64,000 bases of DNA from Georgenia thermotolerans (lineage in GTDB: Bacteria > Actinomycetota > Actinomycetes > Actinomycetales > Actinomycetaceae). The notes under the pieces are model-generated. The model saw nothing but the letters and a program-made list of their open reading frames with translations. It searched no databases and was not told where the DNA came from. The first letter of the stretch is position 1, and each line of letters opens with the position of its first letter. The translations under genes were made by a program, and so were the position numbers. Shown here piece after piece: positions 1 through 8,671 of the stretch. The DNA is taken from positions 124,001 through 188,000 of the forward strand of contig NZ_VUKF01000001.1 of NCBI RefSeq assembly GCF_009193185.1, in the 5' to 3' direction.

Positions 1-704
1 GGCCTGGCCGGCCCCTCAGGATGTGACGGCGCGTCGATCGCGCCGGCGATCCGCTGCTCGAAGGCGTCGGTGGTGGCGGTCGGCAGCACGACGAGCCCCT
101 CGAGCTCGCGGGTCGCGCGCCGGTAGGCCGACTGTCGCTCGGCGTAGGTGGCGGCCGGGTCGTCGGCGAGGGCGATGAACCGCTTGGCCCGGATCAGCGC
201 CTGCTGCTCGGTCACGGTGAAGTCGGACGCGCGCCGGCGGCGGGCCTCCTGCTCGGCCAGGTCGAACGCCGTCTCGTAGCGGCGCACGGCGTCGCGGTAC
301 TCGGTGAGCCGGCTGGGCTCCTTCAGCTCGTCGGGGTCCTCGGGCCGCAGGGCGTCGGCGTCGCGCCTGGCGCGGTGGAAGTCGAGCGTGAGCGGCTCGC
401 GCATGTCGGTCATGAGCGGGTAGTCGATGAGCTTGGCGACGTCGAGCTCGTAGTCCAGCCACCGCTTGTTGGCCGCGTCGTGGCGGGCCAGGGTCCGATC
501 GATCTCGCTCTGGGTGATCTTGGCCTGCTCGGCCGCCGCGGCGCGGGCGCCATACTTGATCCGGGCGAGCTCGATCTTGTCCTGCCTGCGCCGCTCGTCC
601 CAGCTGCGCGCGTTACGCGCGATGGAGTTGATGGTGCCGCCCAGGGCCCCACCGATGGGAAACACGAGCCACCAGTAGTTCCCGATGAACTCGAAGACGT
701 TCAC
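1..704 (-). CDS. Hypothetical membrane-anchored protein, C-terminus cut by window edge
   Basis: I do not recognise the family. The frame opens with GTG at 704 and stays open to the window edge, so the C-terminus is missing. The first 25 or so residues form one hydrophobic stretch (FEFIGNYWWLVFPIGGALGG) that could anchor the N-terminus in the membrane. The remaining roughly 205 residues are charged and helical, rich in Arg, Glu, Ala and Lys, and could form coiled coil. The start is supported by a TAGACT hexamer exactly 7 nt upstream, which fits a leaderless transcript, and no ribosome binding site is visible. Typical actinobacterial codon use runs through the whole frame, which makes it a real gene; its role is unknown. 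Confidence 0.75.
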   Translation of the reverse strand, partial: MNVFEFIGNYWWLVFPIGGALGGTINSIARNARSWDERRRQDKIELARIKYGARAAAAEQAKITQSEIDRTLARHDAANKRWLDYELDVAKLIDYPLMTDMREPLTLDFHRARRDADALRPEDPDELKEPSRLTEYRDAVRRYETAFDLAEQEARRRRASDFTVTEQQALIRAKRFIALADDPAATYAERQSAYRRATRELEGLVVLPTATTDAFEQRIAGAIDAPSHPEGPAR

Positions 705-711
705 GAGCGGC

Positions 712-717
712 AGTCTA
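712..717 (-). promoter_or_regulatory. Putative -10 element of a leaderless promoter
   Basis: TAGACT on the minus strand, 7 nt before the GTG at 704. The TANNNT form and the spacing place the transcription start at or near the start codon. Confidence 0.5.
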
Positions 718-781
718 GGTGGCAGCCGAGTGCAGGGGACGTAGGGCTGACAAGGGTGGCCGGCCGGTCGACACTGGCGGG

Positions 782-1610
782 GTGCGCGCCAGGCGGAGTC
801 GCGCCCCCGGGTCGACGGCGACCGGCGAGGTGGGCACCGAGCGGTCGGTGACGGCGTTCGTCGTCCTCGTCGTCGTGCTCTCGGCCGTCTTCTGGGCGCT
901 CGACCCGCTGCTCGGCGACGCCCCCGCCCGGCTCACGGGCGCCGACCTGCCCGCGAGCGCGCTGATGTTCGTCGTCCCCGGCGTGGCCGCCCTCGTCCTG
1001 GCGTGGCGGCGCGGCGGGCGCGCGGCCGTCCGGCGGCTGCTGACGACGGCGACCCGCCGGCCGCGTCCGCCCTCCCCCGGCTGGTACGTGCCCACCCTGC
1101 TCCTCATGCCTGCGATCGTGGCGGCGAGCTACGTGGTCGCGCGCGTGGCCGGGCTACCGCTCCCCCAGCCCGTGGTGGTGGCGTGGGCGTCGATCCCGGT
1201 GCTGGCCGGGCTGTACCTGGTCACCGGGTGGTGCGAGCAGCTGGGGTGGACGACGTACGCCACCGACCCGCTGCAGGAGCGGCACGGCGCGCTGCGGGCG
1301 GCGCTGATGCTCGGGGCGGTGTGGGCGCTGGTGCACGTGGTGCCGTACGCACAGGCCTGGGCACGGCGCGCGCTGGGTGCTCGGCCAGTGCCTCTTCACG
1401 GTGGCGCTGCGCGTGCTGCTGGCGTGGATCTACAACAACACCGGCCCCGGCGTGCTGGCCGTCGTCGCCTGCCAGGCGTCGTCGAACGTCGCCTGGTCGC
1501 TGTTCCCCAACCACGGCTCGCACTACGACCCGGTGGTGACCGGGCTGCTCACCGCCGCCGTCGCCCTCGGCGTGGTGCTGCGCTTCGGGGGCCGCACGCT
1601 GGTGCGGTGA
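782..1610 (+). pseudogene. CPBP (CAAX/Abi-type) intramembrane protease, frameshifted
   Basis: The first part (GTG at 782, alternatively 830) encodes hydrophobic helices and the conserved stretch WCEQLGWTTYATDPLQ, followed by a WALVH motif. At about 1355-1376 the reading moves by +1 (one extra base or two missing). The second part continues the same family (LGQCLFTVALRVLLAWIYNN, then SNVAWSLFPNHGSHYDP) to a stop at 1610. Joined, the two parts give about 275 residues, normal for CPBP proteases. Motif 1 is weak: the usual EExxxR reads EQxxxT, so activity is doubtful even if the frameshift is a sequencing error. Some family members process prenylated proteins or act in bacteriocin self-immunity, but nothing nearby shows a substrate here. 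Confidence 0.7.
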
Positions 1611-1680
1611 ACCGCGGCCACCCGGGGTCACCGCCGTCGTCCCCCTTGGGCGTCCGGTGCGTGGTGCCCGCCGCTGGCGG

Positions 1681-2040
1681 TCAGAGGCGGGCGTGCTCGG
1701 GGCAGAAGGTCGCCACCGAGGTCTCGAGCAGGCGGTCGAACACGGCACGGTCGACGTCGTAGGTCTTGGCGGCCGCCGCGAAGGACGCCGCCGTGGCGCC
1801 CGCGTCGAGCTCCGCGCACAGGCGCCGGCCGGAGGCGACCAGCTCGCGGTCCGTCCGCTGCTCGGCGCTCGTGCCGGAGGCGATGCGCCGCACCTGGCCG
1901 GGGAAGCGCTCCTCCGACGGCGGGAGCAGGGTCGGCGCCGCCTGGGCCGCGACGGCGGCGCACGCGGCCAGGGCCAGCACCGTGGCCAGCGACAGGACGC
2001 CCGCGCGGCGGGAACGCCGGCGCACGTCGCTTCTGGTCAC
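1681..2040 (-). CDS. Secreted DUF732-type protein
   Basis: A 119-residue protein when started at the GTG at 2040; an ATG at 2070 would add ten residues. The N-terminus has arginines followed by an Ala/Leu-rich hydrophobic segment ending near AAQAAP, which reads as a Sec signal peptide. The mature part has two cysteines (in RLCAEL and TFCPEH) and the layout of DUF732, a small secreted domain common in Actinobacteria whose function is unknown. It lies alone between the CPBP remnant and a methyltransferase. Family assignment is from overall pattern only. Confidence 0.7.
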   Translation of the reverse strand: MTRSDVRRRSRRAGVLSLATVLALAACAAVAAQAAPTLLPPSEERFPGQVRRIASGTSAEQRTDRELVASGRRLCAELDAGATAASFAAAAKTYDVDRAVFDRLLETSVATFCPEHARL

Positions 2041-2143
2041 GGGTCCGATGCTGCCATCGCCCGGTGTCATCCCCACCGTGCGGGCGGGCTGGCCTCGGGT
2101 GCTGCGGCGCCTGCTCGACCGGCAGCCGTGGCACGGCCGCCGG

Positions 2144-3037
2144 TCACCCCATGCGGGATCCGAGGACCGTTGCCGTGACGAGGAGGTACTGCCGCTCCAT
2201 CGCGCGGCCACCCGCGCCGGCCGCTTTCGTCCCGCCGACGGCCGTGCCGGGCGAGGGCACGCCGTCGACCAGGCCGAACCGGCGGGCGAGCTCGTCGAGG
2301 GCGTGGTCCAGCCGCGCCGCCCGCACCGCGTCGAGCGTGCGGTAGACCGCGATCGTGGGGCCGTAGCGCGCCTTGAAGTACTCGCGGAACTCCTCCGGCG
2401 AGGCGAAGCGGTCCACCGGCAGGTCGCGCCGCTCGGTGACGACGGCGCCGGCCCGGCCGGCGAAGAGCTCGCGCACGTGGTCCTCGTCGCCCCACAGCGG
2501 CGGCGGCTGCGCCCCGGGCGGCGGCGGCGGGGCGTAGGGCTTCATGGTGACGAACATCTGGCCGATGAAGCCCGCCGGGGTCCAGGAGGCGAGCGCGATC
2601 GTGCCACCGGGCCGGACCACCCGGACCAGCTCGTCCGCGACCCGTTGGTGGTGCGGCGCGAACATGACGCCCACGGACGAGAGGGCGACGTCGAAGGAGG
2701 CGTCGGGGAACGGCAGCGCCTCGGCGTCGGCCTGCCGCCATTCCAGGGCGAGGCCCTCGCGCTCGGCCCGGGAGCGCCCGGCGGCGAGCAGCTCGGGCGT
2801 CAGGTCGGTGGCCACCACCTCGGCACCGGCGCGCGCGGCGGGGATGGCGGCGTTGCCGCTGCCGGCGGCGACGTCGAGCACCCGGTCGCCGGGCCGCACA
2901 CCGGCGGCGTCGACCAGGACCTGCCCCAGCCGCGGGATGACCTCGGTCGCGACCGCCGGGTAGTCGCCGAGCGCCCACGTGGCGGCGTGCTTCGCCTTCA
3001 GCGCCCGGTCGGTGTCGTCGGCGATGAGCTGGCTCAT
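2144..3037 (-). CDS. Class I SAM-dependent methyltransferase
   Basis: A 297-residue cytosolic enzyme of the UbiE/Methyltransf_11 type. SAM-binding motif I is VLDVAAGSGN at residues 53-62, followed by the acidic end of beta-2 (VVATDLT), the adenine-contact acidic loop (QADAEALPF) and post-motif VRPGGTIALASW. The substrate cannot be read from the sequence. The ATG at 3037 is preferred over an upstream one at 3082 because AAGGAG lies 7 nt before it. A proline run near residues 170-180 and a Gly-rich stretch near the C-terminus are unusual. It diverges from an HxlR regulator gene across a 152-bp gap carrying a perfect palindrome, so it is probably controlled by that regulator in response to a reactive or toxic small molecule. 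Confidence 0.88.
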   Translation of the reverse strand: MSQLIADDTDRALKAKHAATWALGDYPAVATEVIPRLGQVLVDAAGVRPGDRVLDVAAGSGNAAIPAARAGAEVVATDLTPELLAAGRSRAEREGLALEWRQADAEALPFPDASFDVALSSVGVMFAPHHQRVADELVRVVRPGGTIALASWTPAGFIGQMFVTMKPYAPPPPPGAQPPPLWGDEDHVRELFAGRAGAVVTERRDLPVDRFASPEEFREYFKARYGPTIAVYRTLDAVRAARLDHALDELARRFGLVDGVPSPGTAVGGTKAAGAGGRAMERQYLLVTATVLGSRMG

Positions 3038-3107
3038 GGGAAGAACTCCTTCGTCGTAGAGGGAGCTCCAGCGTCCGGCCACGGCCGCGGCGCCTCCAGT
3101 GCCGCCT

Positions 3108-3127
3108 CTGTACCGGCCGCGGTACAG
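3108..3127. promoter_or_regulatory. Palindromic operator candidate between methyltransferase and HxlR gene
   Basis: CTGTACCGGCCGCGGTACAG is an inverted repeat of 8-bp arms around 4 bp. Its TAC-N8-GTA core has the geometry of boxes bound by HxlR-family regulators such as YodB. Further half-sites (CTGTACTGG from 3131 and GTGTACTGG near 3160) follow on the plus strand towards the HxlR start. Confidence 0.6.
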
Positions 3128-3189
3128 GATCTGTACTGGTGCGCCGGACCGGCCAGGGGTGTACTGGGGGTGTCCGCCGGGAGGTGGAG

Positions 3190-3876
3190 ATGACGACGTA
3201 CGGCCAGTTCTGCCCGGTCGCGAAGGCCATGGAGGTCCTCGACGAGCGGTGGACGCTGCTGGTGGTCCGCGAGCTGCTGGCAGGGAGCACCCGGTTCAAC
3301 GACCTGCGGCGGGGCGTGCCGCGGATGTCACCGGCCCTGCTCTCCAAGCGGCTGCGGACCCTCGAACGGGCGGGGGTGGTCACGCGCCGCGAGCTCGACG
3401 GCCACGCCCGCTACCACCTCACCCCGGCCGGCCGGGAGCTGTCCGAGGTCGTGGACGCGCTCGGCCGCTGGGGCATGCGATGGGTCGGCGAGCTCGGCGA
3501 CGAGGACCTCGACCCGCACCTGCTCATGTGGGACATCCGCCGCACCGTGCCCGTCGAGCGGTGGCCGCGCTCCCGCACGGTCATGGCCTTCCACCTCGAC
3601 GGCGTCGACGCCCGCGCCGCGCGGTGGTGGCTCGTGGTGGCCGAGGGCGCCGTCGACCTGTGCGACTTCGACCCCGGTTACGACGTCGCCGCCACCGTCC
3701 GCAGCAGCCTGCGGGACCTCACCCGGCTGTGGCGCGGCGACCTCTCCTGGCCCGCGGCCCTGCGCACGGACAGCGTCCTCGTCGACGCCGCGCCGGCGGT
3801 CCGCCGTCAGGTCCCCGACTGGGTGGGCCAGGGCAGGCTGGCCACCGGCGCCGGCCTGGCCGCGGCCGGCGGCTGA
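3190..3876 (+). CDS. HxlR-family transcriptional regulator with C-terminal SCP2-like domain
   Basis: A 228-residue DNA-binding protein. Residues 1-100 form the winged helix typical of HxlR: CPVAKAMEVLDERWTLLVVR, then FNDLRRGVPRMSPALLSKRL as the recognition region, then the wing up to RYHLTPAGREL. Cys8 matches the N-terminal cysteine that senses thiol-reactive compounds in HxlR regulators such as YodB and HypR. Residues 120-228 resemble the SCP2-like extension seen in many actinobacterial HxlR proteins. The ATG at 3190 is preceded by GGGAGGTGG. It is divergent from the methyltransferase and its 3' end overlaps the convergent beta-lactamase remnant by 70 bp. Confidence 0.88.
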   Translation: MTTYGQFCPVAKAMEVLDERWTLLVVRELLAGSTRFNDLRRGVPRMSPALLSKRLRTLERAGVVTRRELDGHARYHLTPAGRELSEVVDALGRWGMRWVGELGDEDLDPHLLMWDIRRTVPVERWPRSRTVMAFHLDGVDARAARWWLVVAEGAVDLCDFDPGYDVAATVRSSLRDLTRLWRGDLSWPAALRTDSVLVDAAPAVRRQVPDWVGQGRLATGAGLAAAGG

Positions 3877-5328
3877 CCGGCGGCACGCGCTCGCTGGTGC
3901 CGGTCGGGGCGCCGGACGAAGGACATCGGCAGGGGCGTCAGGTGCAGCGCCGCCACCGCGCCGCCCGGGTCACGGCCGAACACCACGCGGGTGGGCCCGA
4001 GCCCGAGGGATGACAGGTCGACCCGGAAGACGTCGGGGTCCTCGCGGTCGGGATGCAGGCGCAGTCCCCGCCGCACCGCGGGCACCGGCATCTGGCCACG
4101 GAGGACGAGGTGCCCGTGCCGGACGGCGACCTCGAGGCCCGCGCCGAGCAGCAGGCGCGGCTGCGGGTCGACGAGCACGCCCGGGCCGAAGCCGTACCGG
4201 CCGCACAGCTCCGGCCAGGTCCACGGGCGCTCGGGGACGGCGTCGTCGTCCTGCTCGGGGGCGTCGAGCAGGAGCCGCAGCAGGGCCTCGACGGCGGATG
4301 CGGGCGCGCCGCGCGGCTCGAAGTTGCCGGTGCTGGCGAGCGCGAGGACGCCGACGCCGTCGTCGGGCGCGATGCGCAGGTCGGCGAGGAAGCCGAGCCA
4401 GATGCCGTCGTGCCCGACGGTGCGATGCCCGCCGACCTCGCCGCGCAGGAAGGCGAGCCCGATGCCGGGGACGCGCGGGTCGGGCTGGTACTGGGGTGCG
4501 AACATCGTCGCAAGCGTCGCGGGGCGCAGGACCGACCCGTGCTCGTTGGTGCCGCCGCCGAGCAGGGCCTCGGCGAACCGGGCCAGGTCGCGGGCGGTGG
4601 ACCAGGCGCCGCCCCCGGCCGCGGTGACGACCTCCAGGTCGCGGACCGCCGCGGGGCCGTGGGCGCGCAGCCGGTACCCGGTCGCCCGGCCGCTGGCGGG
4701 CCGCGCGAGGCCGGTGGCGTCCATGCCGAGCGGGGCGAAGACGTGCGCGCGCAGGTAGGTGGCGAGCGGGACGCCGGTGACGTCCTCGACGACCTGGCCG
4801 AGCGCCGTGAAGCCGTGGTTGCTGTAGCCGAACCGGGTGCCGGGCTCGACGGCGACGCGCAGGCCGTGGCGGTAGTACGCCGCCGGCGGCGGGACCGGGC
4901 GGCCGACCGGGACGCCCCAGCCCAGCCGGGCGGAGCAGGTCCGCCGGGCCGCGCACCGCCACCACGCCCGCGATGTGGGTGAGCAGGTGGCGGAGCGTCA
5001 CGGGCCGGAAGCCCACCTCGGCGGGCACGAGCCGGAAGGCGCGCAGGTATCTCGCGGCGGGTGCGTCGAGGTCCACCAGGCCCTGCTCCCACAGCTGCAT
5101 GACCGCGATCGCGGTGACGACCTTGGTGACCGAGGCGATGCGGAAGGCCGTGTCGGCGTCCACCGGGGCGCCGCCGTCGAGGTCCGTGACGCCGTGGCTC
5201 GAGAACCACGTCGGTGCGCCGCGCCGGACCACCGCCACCGCCATCCCGGTGGTCGCCCACCGGCCGAGGACCTCGTCGAGCGCGGCGGTCAGCTCGCGCT
5301 CACCGGTCATGGTGCTCTTGTCGGCCAT
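3807..5328 (-). pseudogene. Class C beta-lactamase-family serine hydrolase, frameshifted
   Basis: Two frames together encode one serine hydrolase of about 507 residues. From the ATG at 5328 (GAGAGGGGG upstream) the first frame gives the SxxK motif at residues 66-69 (SVTK) and continues through HLLTHIAG to about residue 137. Near 4915-4935 the frame changes, and the second frame continues with a perfect family match including the YSN motif (FGYSNHGF), LGMDATGL and the third-motif region GHDGIWLGF. The C-terminal 170 residues are an extra beta-rich domain as in penicillin-binding-protein-like esterases. Members include esterases and DD-peptidases as well as beta-lactamases, so resistance cannot be claimed. 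The break may be a true mutation or a base-call error in a GC-rich run. Confidence 0.78.
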
Positions 5329-5533
5329 CGTGGGCCCCCTCTCGCCGGGCCGCTCCCCTGCGGCGCGGACGGTCGAGACCGACCTGACCTCATGGTGCGC
5401 CGCGGGGGCGCGCGCGAACAGGGGCGGAGGTCGCGTCCGCGACGTCGTCGGCGCCTGGAGCCCGCGGCCGGCGAGGCGGACAGGCCGCCCAACCGCACCG
5501 AGCCGCCGGGACCGTCCTGCCATGCTGACTCCC

Positions 5534-6124
5534 ATGGCCGAAACCACCGAGACGCTCTCGCTCGCGAAGGTCGCGTGGCCCCTGCGCACGGACCGCCTGC
5601 TGATCCGGCCGGCGACGGCGCTCGACGCCGTCACGACCTGGGAGTACCGCCGGCTCGAGCCGGTGTACCGGTGGCTCTCCCGCGCCCCGCGCACCCTGGC
5701 CGACTACCGGGCGTACTTCGAGGCCCCGGCCACCCTCGCCAAGACCCTGGTGGTGGAGCGGGACGGGGAGGTCATCGGCGACCTCATGGTCGCCGTCGAG
5801 GACGCGTGGGCCCAGGCCGAGGTGGTGGACCAGGCCCGCGGCGTGCACGCCGAGCTGGGCTGGGCCTTCCACCCCGACCACGGCGGCCGCGGCTACGCCA
5901 CCGAGGCGGTGCGCGAGCTGCTCCGGCTCTGCTTCGACGACCTTGGACTGCGGCGGGTGACGGCGAACTGCTTCGCGGCCAACGAGCCGTCCTGGCGGCT
6001 CATGGAGCGCGTGGGCATGCGGCGCGAGCTGTACACGGTCCGGGAGTCCCTGCACCGGTCCGAGGGATGGCTCGACGGCACGGGGTACGCGCTGCTGGCC
6101 GAGGAGTGGCGCGAGCAGGACTGA
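5534..6124 (+). CDS. GNAT-family N-acetyltransferase (RimJ/RimL type)
   Basis: A 196-residue acetyltransferase of the group that modifies protein N-termini or small amines. The N-terminal signature LRTDRLLIRPATALD is typical of RimJ/RimL-like members. The acetyl-CoA pyrophosphate loop is HPDHGGRGYATEA near residues 118-130, followed by LRRVTANCFAANEPSWRLMERVGM, the usual helix and strand. The start could be the ATG at 5534 or one four codons earlier at 5522; neither has a strong ribosome binding site. The gene is alone between the beta-lactamase remnant and a convergent membrane protein. Substrate unknown. Confidence 0.85.
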   Translation: MAETTETLSLAKVAWPLRTDRLLIRPATALDAVTTWEYRRLEPVYRWLSRAPRTLADYRAYFEAPATLAKTLVVERDGEVIGDLMVAVEDAWAQAEVVDQARGVHAELGWAFHPDHGGRGYATEAVRELLRLCFDDLGLRRVTANCFAANEPSWRLMERVGMRRELYTVRESLHRSEGWLDGTGYALLAEEWREQD

Positions 6125-6222
6125 CCGCCCCCGAGGGTGCCTCGTCGGCCTCCGTCGGATGCCGCTGAGGCGTCAGCCACGAGAGGTCCCCGGCGCGCGC
6201 AGACCCCACGCCCGCGCACGGG

Positions 6223-6999
6223 TCAGGGGTGGAACGGCGCCGGGGACGGCGTGTTGGTCGCGATGGAGATGACGTCCGCGGCGATCCCGTAGCACCCCCA
6301 CGCGACCATGAGGACGAACAGCACCCTGCCCGCCACGGTCACGGCATCGCTGCGCCAGAACCGCACCGCCGAAGCCGACAGGCGGATACCGAACGCGGCG
6401 GCCACCGGCAGCGCGACGACCACAAGCGCGAGGTTCAGCACGGCGACGCCGGCACCGATCACCAGCCAGGCGGGCCCGCGGTGAGCCCAGCCGCCGGGCG
6501 CTTCCAGCCGGTCGATCATCGATGGGGCGAGGAACCCGAACAGGGTCGGGATGGCGACGAACGAGACGACGGCGAGCCACTCCGGGCGCAGCACCGAGTA
6601 GTCGAACGAGGGATGGTCGTGGACGAGGAACGCGCCCCCGATGCTGCCGACGAACAACGCGAACAGCCCCGATCGGGCCCGCCGCGACGGCGGCAGCACC
6701 CGGCGCACCCACAGGTAGATCAGACCCGCGATCGCGCCGAGCGCGACGGTGGTGATGCACAGCTGCAGCGTGCCGGCGAGGGAGATCTGACCCACCGGCT
6801 GGATGTCGTCGGTCATCCGGCCCTGGACCGACTCCGGCGACGTGACCGCGAGGAGCCGCATGATCAGCCGGCCCAGCACACCCCCGACGATGAGACCGAC
6901 GAGGCCGCCACCGACCGCGCCCGCGGCGAGCGTGCAAGCGAACGACAGCGCCGTGTTCTCCGTGCCACGGCTGACAGTCCGTTTCCCGATCACTGACAT
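6223..6999 (-). CDS. Hypothetical polytopic membrane protein
   Basis: A 258-residue integral membrane protein with about six hydrophobic segments, beginning with a Gly/Ala-rich one (LAAGAVGGGLVGLIVGGVLG near residues 20-42) and ending with VAWGCYGIAADVISIATNT. No catalytic motif is visible and I do not recognise the family. The ATG at 6999 is chosen over 7038 because GAGGAG precedes it by 6 nt. Base composition looks somewhat lower in GC than the neighbours. It diverges from an MFS transporter gene across a gap containing a 15-bp palindrome. Confidence 0.75.
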   Translation of the reverse strand: MSVIGKRTVSRGTENTALSFACTLAAGAVGGGLVGLIVGGVLGRLIMRLLAVTSPESVQGRMTDDIQPVGQISLAGTLQLCITTVALGAIAGLIYLWVRRVLPPSRRARSGLFALFVGSIGGAFLVHDHPSFDYSVLRPEWLAVVSFVAIPTLFGFLAPSMIDRLEAPGGWAHRGPAWLVIGAGVAVLNLALVVVALPVAAAFGIRLSASAVRFWRSDAVTVAGRVLFVLMVAWGCYGIAADVISIATNTPSPAPFHP

Positions 7000-7087
7000 G
7001 GCTGGCTCCTCATCGACCAGACGTCCCAAATGGATCAAGGATGCCGGTGCCCGACCGCCCCGTCAGCGAGTTGACCGTCCTGCCTTG

Positions 7088-7102
7088 GCGATGGTCCATC
7101 GC
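7088..7102. promoter_or_regulatory. 15-bp palindrome in divergent promoter region
   Basis: GCGATGGTCCATCGC has perfect 7-bp arms around one base. It lies in the 259-bp gap between the membrane protein (minus) and the MFS transporter (plus). The position suits an operator, but no regulator gene is adjacent. Confidence 0.35.
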
Positions 7103-7258
7103 GTTACCGGCTGCTCAACCAGCACAGGGTGCGCGCCCGTCGACCGGCTCGGCGCGGGGAGCGCCGGGAAATTCCGTGGACTCGGGAAACGTTCAGGACT
7201 CACCCTGGTGGTTCCGCACCATTTCGCGCCGGACCGGCGCGCGCACGAAAGAGGCACC

Positions 7259-8581
7259 ATGTCGCAGGCCCCGACGCCGACCACGCGCCGCCGGGAGCTC
7301 CCCCGCGCCTTGCGCCCGTTCGGCGTCCCCGCGTACCGCACGCTCGTGGGCGCCCTGACGCTCTCGCTGCTCGGCACCGGCATGTGGCTGGTGGCGGTGG
7401 TCTGGCAGGTCATCGACCTGGGCGGCGGACCGGTGCAGCTGTCCCAGGTGGCCACCGGCGCCGCGCTCGGCGCGGTGGTGGCGGTCCTGTTCGGCGGCGT
7501 GCTCGCCGACCGGGTGCCGCAGCGGCTGATCCTCATGGGCGTGGAGGCATCAAAGGCCCTGCTCATCGGCGTGGCCGCGTGGCTCTCGCTGACCGGCCAC
7601 CTCGAGCTGTGGCACATGGTGGTGCTCTCCGTCGCCGTCGGGGCGACCGACGGGTTCTTCTACCCCGCGTACACGGCGATGCTGCCGACCATCCTGCCGC
7701 CCGCGCAGCTGCTCGCCGCCAACGGCGTCGAGGGCATGATGCGCCCGGCGCTCATGCAGGCCGCCGGCCCGGCCCTGGCCAGCGCCGTGCTCGCGGCCGC
7801 ATCCCCCGGGCTCGCCCTGGCGGCGGTGGCGGGCTCGCAGGTGCTCGCCGTCGTCGGGCTGAGCCTGCTGCGGGTCGAGACCGCGCGCCGCGAGCCGGCA
7901 CGTGGGGACATCCACCCGATGCGGGCGATGGTTGCCGACCTGCGCGAGGGCTTCGCCTACATGGTGCGCACGCCGTGGCTGCTCGGCACGCTGCTGTTCG
8001 CGTGCGGCTGGGTGCTGCTCATGATGGGACCGATCGACGTGCTGCTGCCCTTCGCGGTGCGCGACCACGCCGGCGGCGGGCCGGGCGAGTTCGCGCTGGT
8101 GCTCGCGGCGTTCGGGGTCGGCAGCGCGATCGGCTCCCTCGCCGTCGCCTCCTGGCGCCTGCCCCGCCGGTACCTGACCGTGCTCGTGTTCTCCTGGAGC
8201 GTGGGCAGCGTGCCGCTCGCCCTCGTCGGCCTGACCAGCCAGCTGTGGGTGATGGTGGCGGCGGTGTTCGTCGTCGGGGTGAGCAGCGGCATGGGCAACG
8301 TCATCTGGGGCACGCTGCTGCAGCGGCGGGTGCCGCCGGCGCTGCTGGGCCGGGTCTCCAGCCTGGACTTTTTCGTCTCCCTGCTGCTCATGCCCGTCTC
8401 GATGGCGCTGGCCGGGCCGGTGGGCGAGGCGGTCGGAATCCGGGAGGTGTTCCTGGTGGCGTCGCTGGTGCCGGTGCTGTTCGGCGTCGCCGCGTGGGTG
8501 CTGGCCCGGATGGGCCGCGATGAGGTCGCGCACCCGCTCGACCGGACCATCCCCGAGCCCGAGCACACCCTGGCGGGCTGA
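7259..8581 (+). CDS. MFS transporter, EntS/Tet-like 12-helix exporter
   Basis: A 440-residue secondary transporter. About twelve hydrophobic helices are visible. The motif after helix 2 (FGGVLADRVPQRLILMG) is the MFS motif A, and a second copy is not obvious. The C-terminal half contains WGTLLQRRVPPALLGRVSSLDFF, typical of the EntS/MFS_3 group that exports siderophores or drugs. The ATG at 7259 has only a weak site (AGAGG) upstream. The substrate is not readable; no siderophore genes are nearby. Confidence 0.85.
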   Translation: MSQAPTPTTRRRELPRALRPFGVPAYRTLVGALTLSLLGTGMWLVAVVWQVIDLGGGPVQLSQVATGAALGAVVAVLFGGVLADRVPQRLILMGVEASKALLIGVAAWLSLTGHLELWHMVVLSVAVGATDGFFYPAYTAMLPTILPPAQLLAANGVEGMMRPALMQAAGPALASAVLAAASPGLALAAVAGSQVLAVVGLSLLRVETARREPARGDIHPMRAMVADLREGFAYMVRTPWLLGTLLFACGWVLLMMGPIDVLLPFAVRDHAGGGPGEFALVLAAFGVGSAIGSLAVASWRLPRRYLTVLVFSWSVGSVPLALVGLTSQLWVMVAAVFVVGVSSGMGNVIWGTLLQRRVPPALLGRVSSLDFFVSLLLMPVSMALAGPVGEAVGIREVFLVASLVPVLFGVAAWVLARMGRDEVAHPLDRTIPEPEHTLAG

Positions 8582-8671
8582 GCCGGTCAGACCGCCGGGC
8601 GCGCCCCTGAGGGCTCGGCTCGGCGGTCCGGCCGCGGCGGGTGGTGGCCGGCCCTCGCCCGACGCTCGGCG

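Noticed and set aside
3807-5328. Working beta-lactamase resistance gene
   Set aside because: The frame is broken, and the family includes esterases and DD-peptidases; motifs alone do not show drug hydrolysis.
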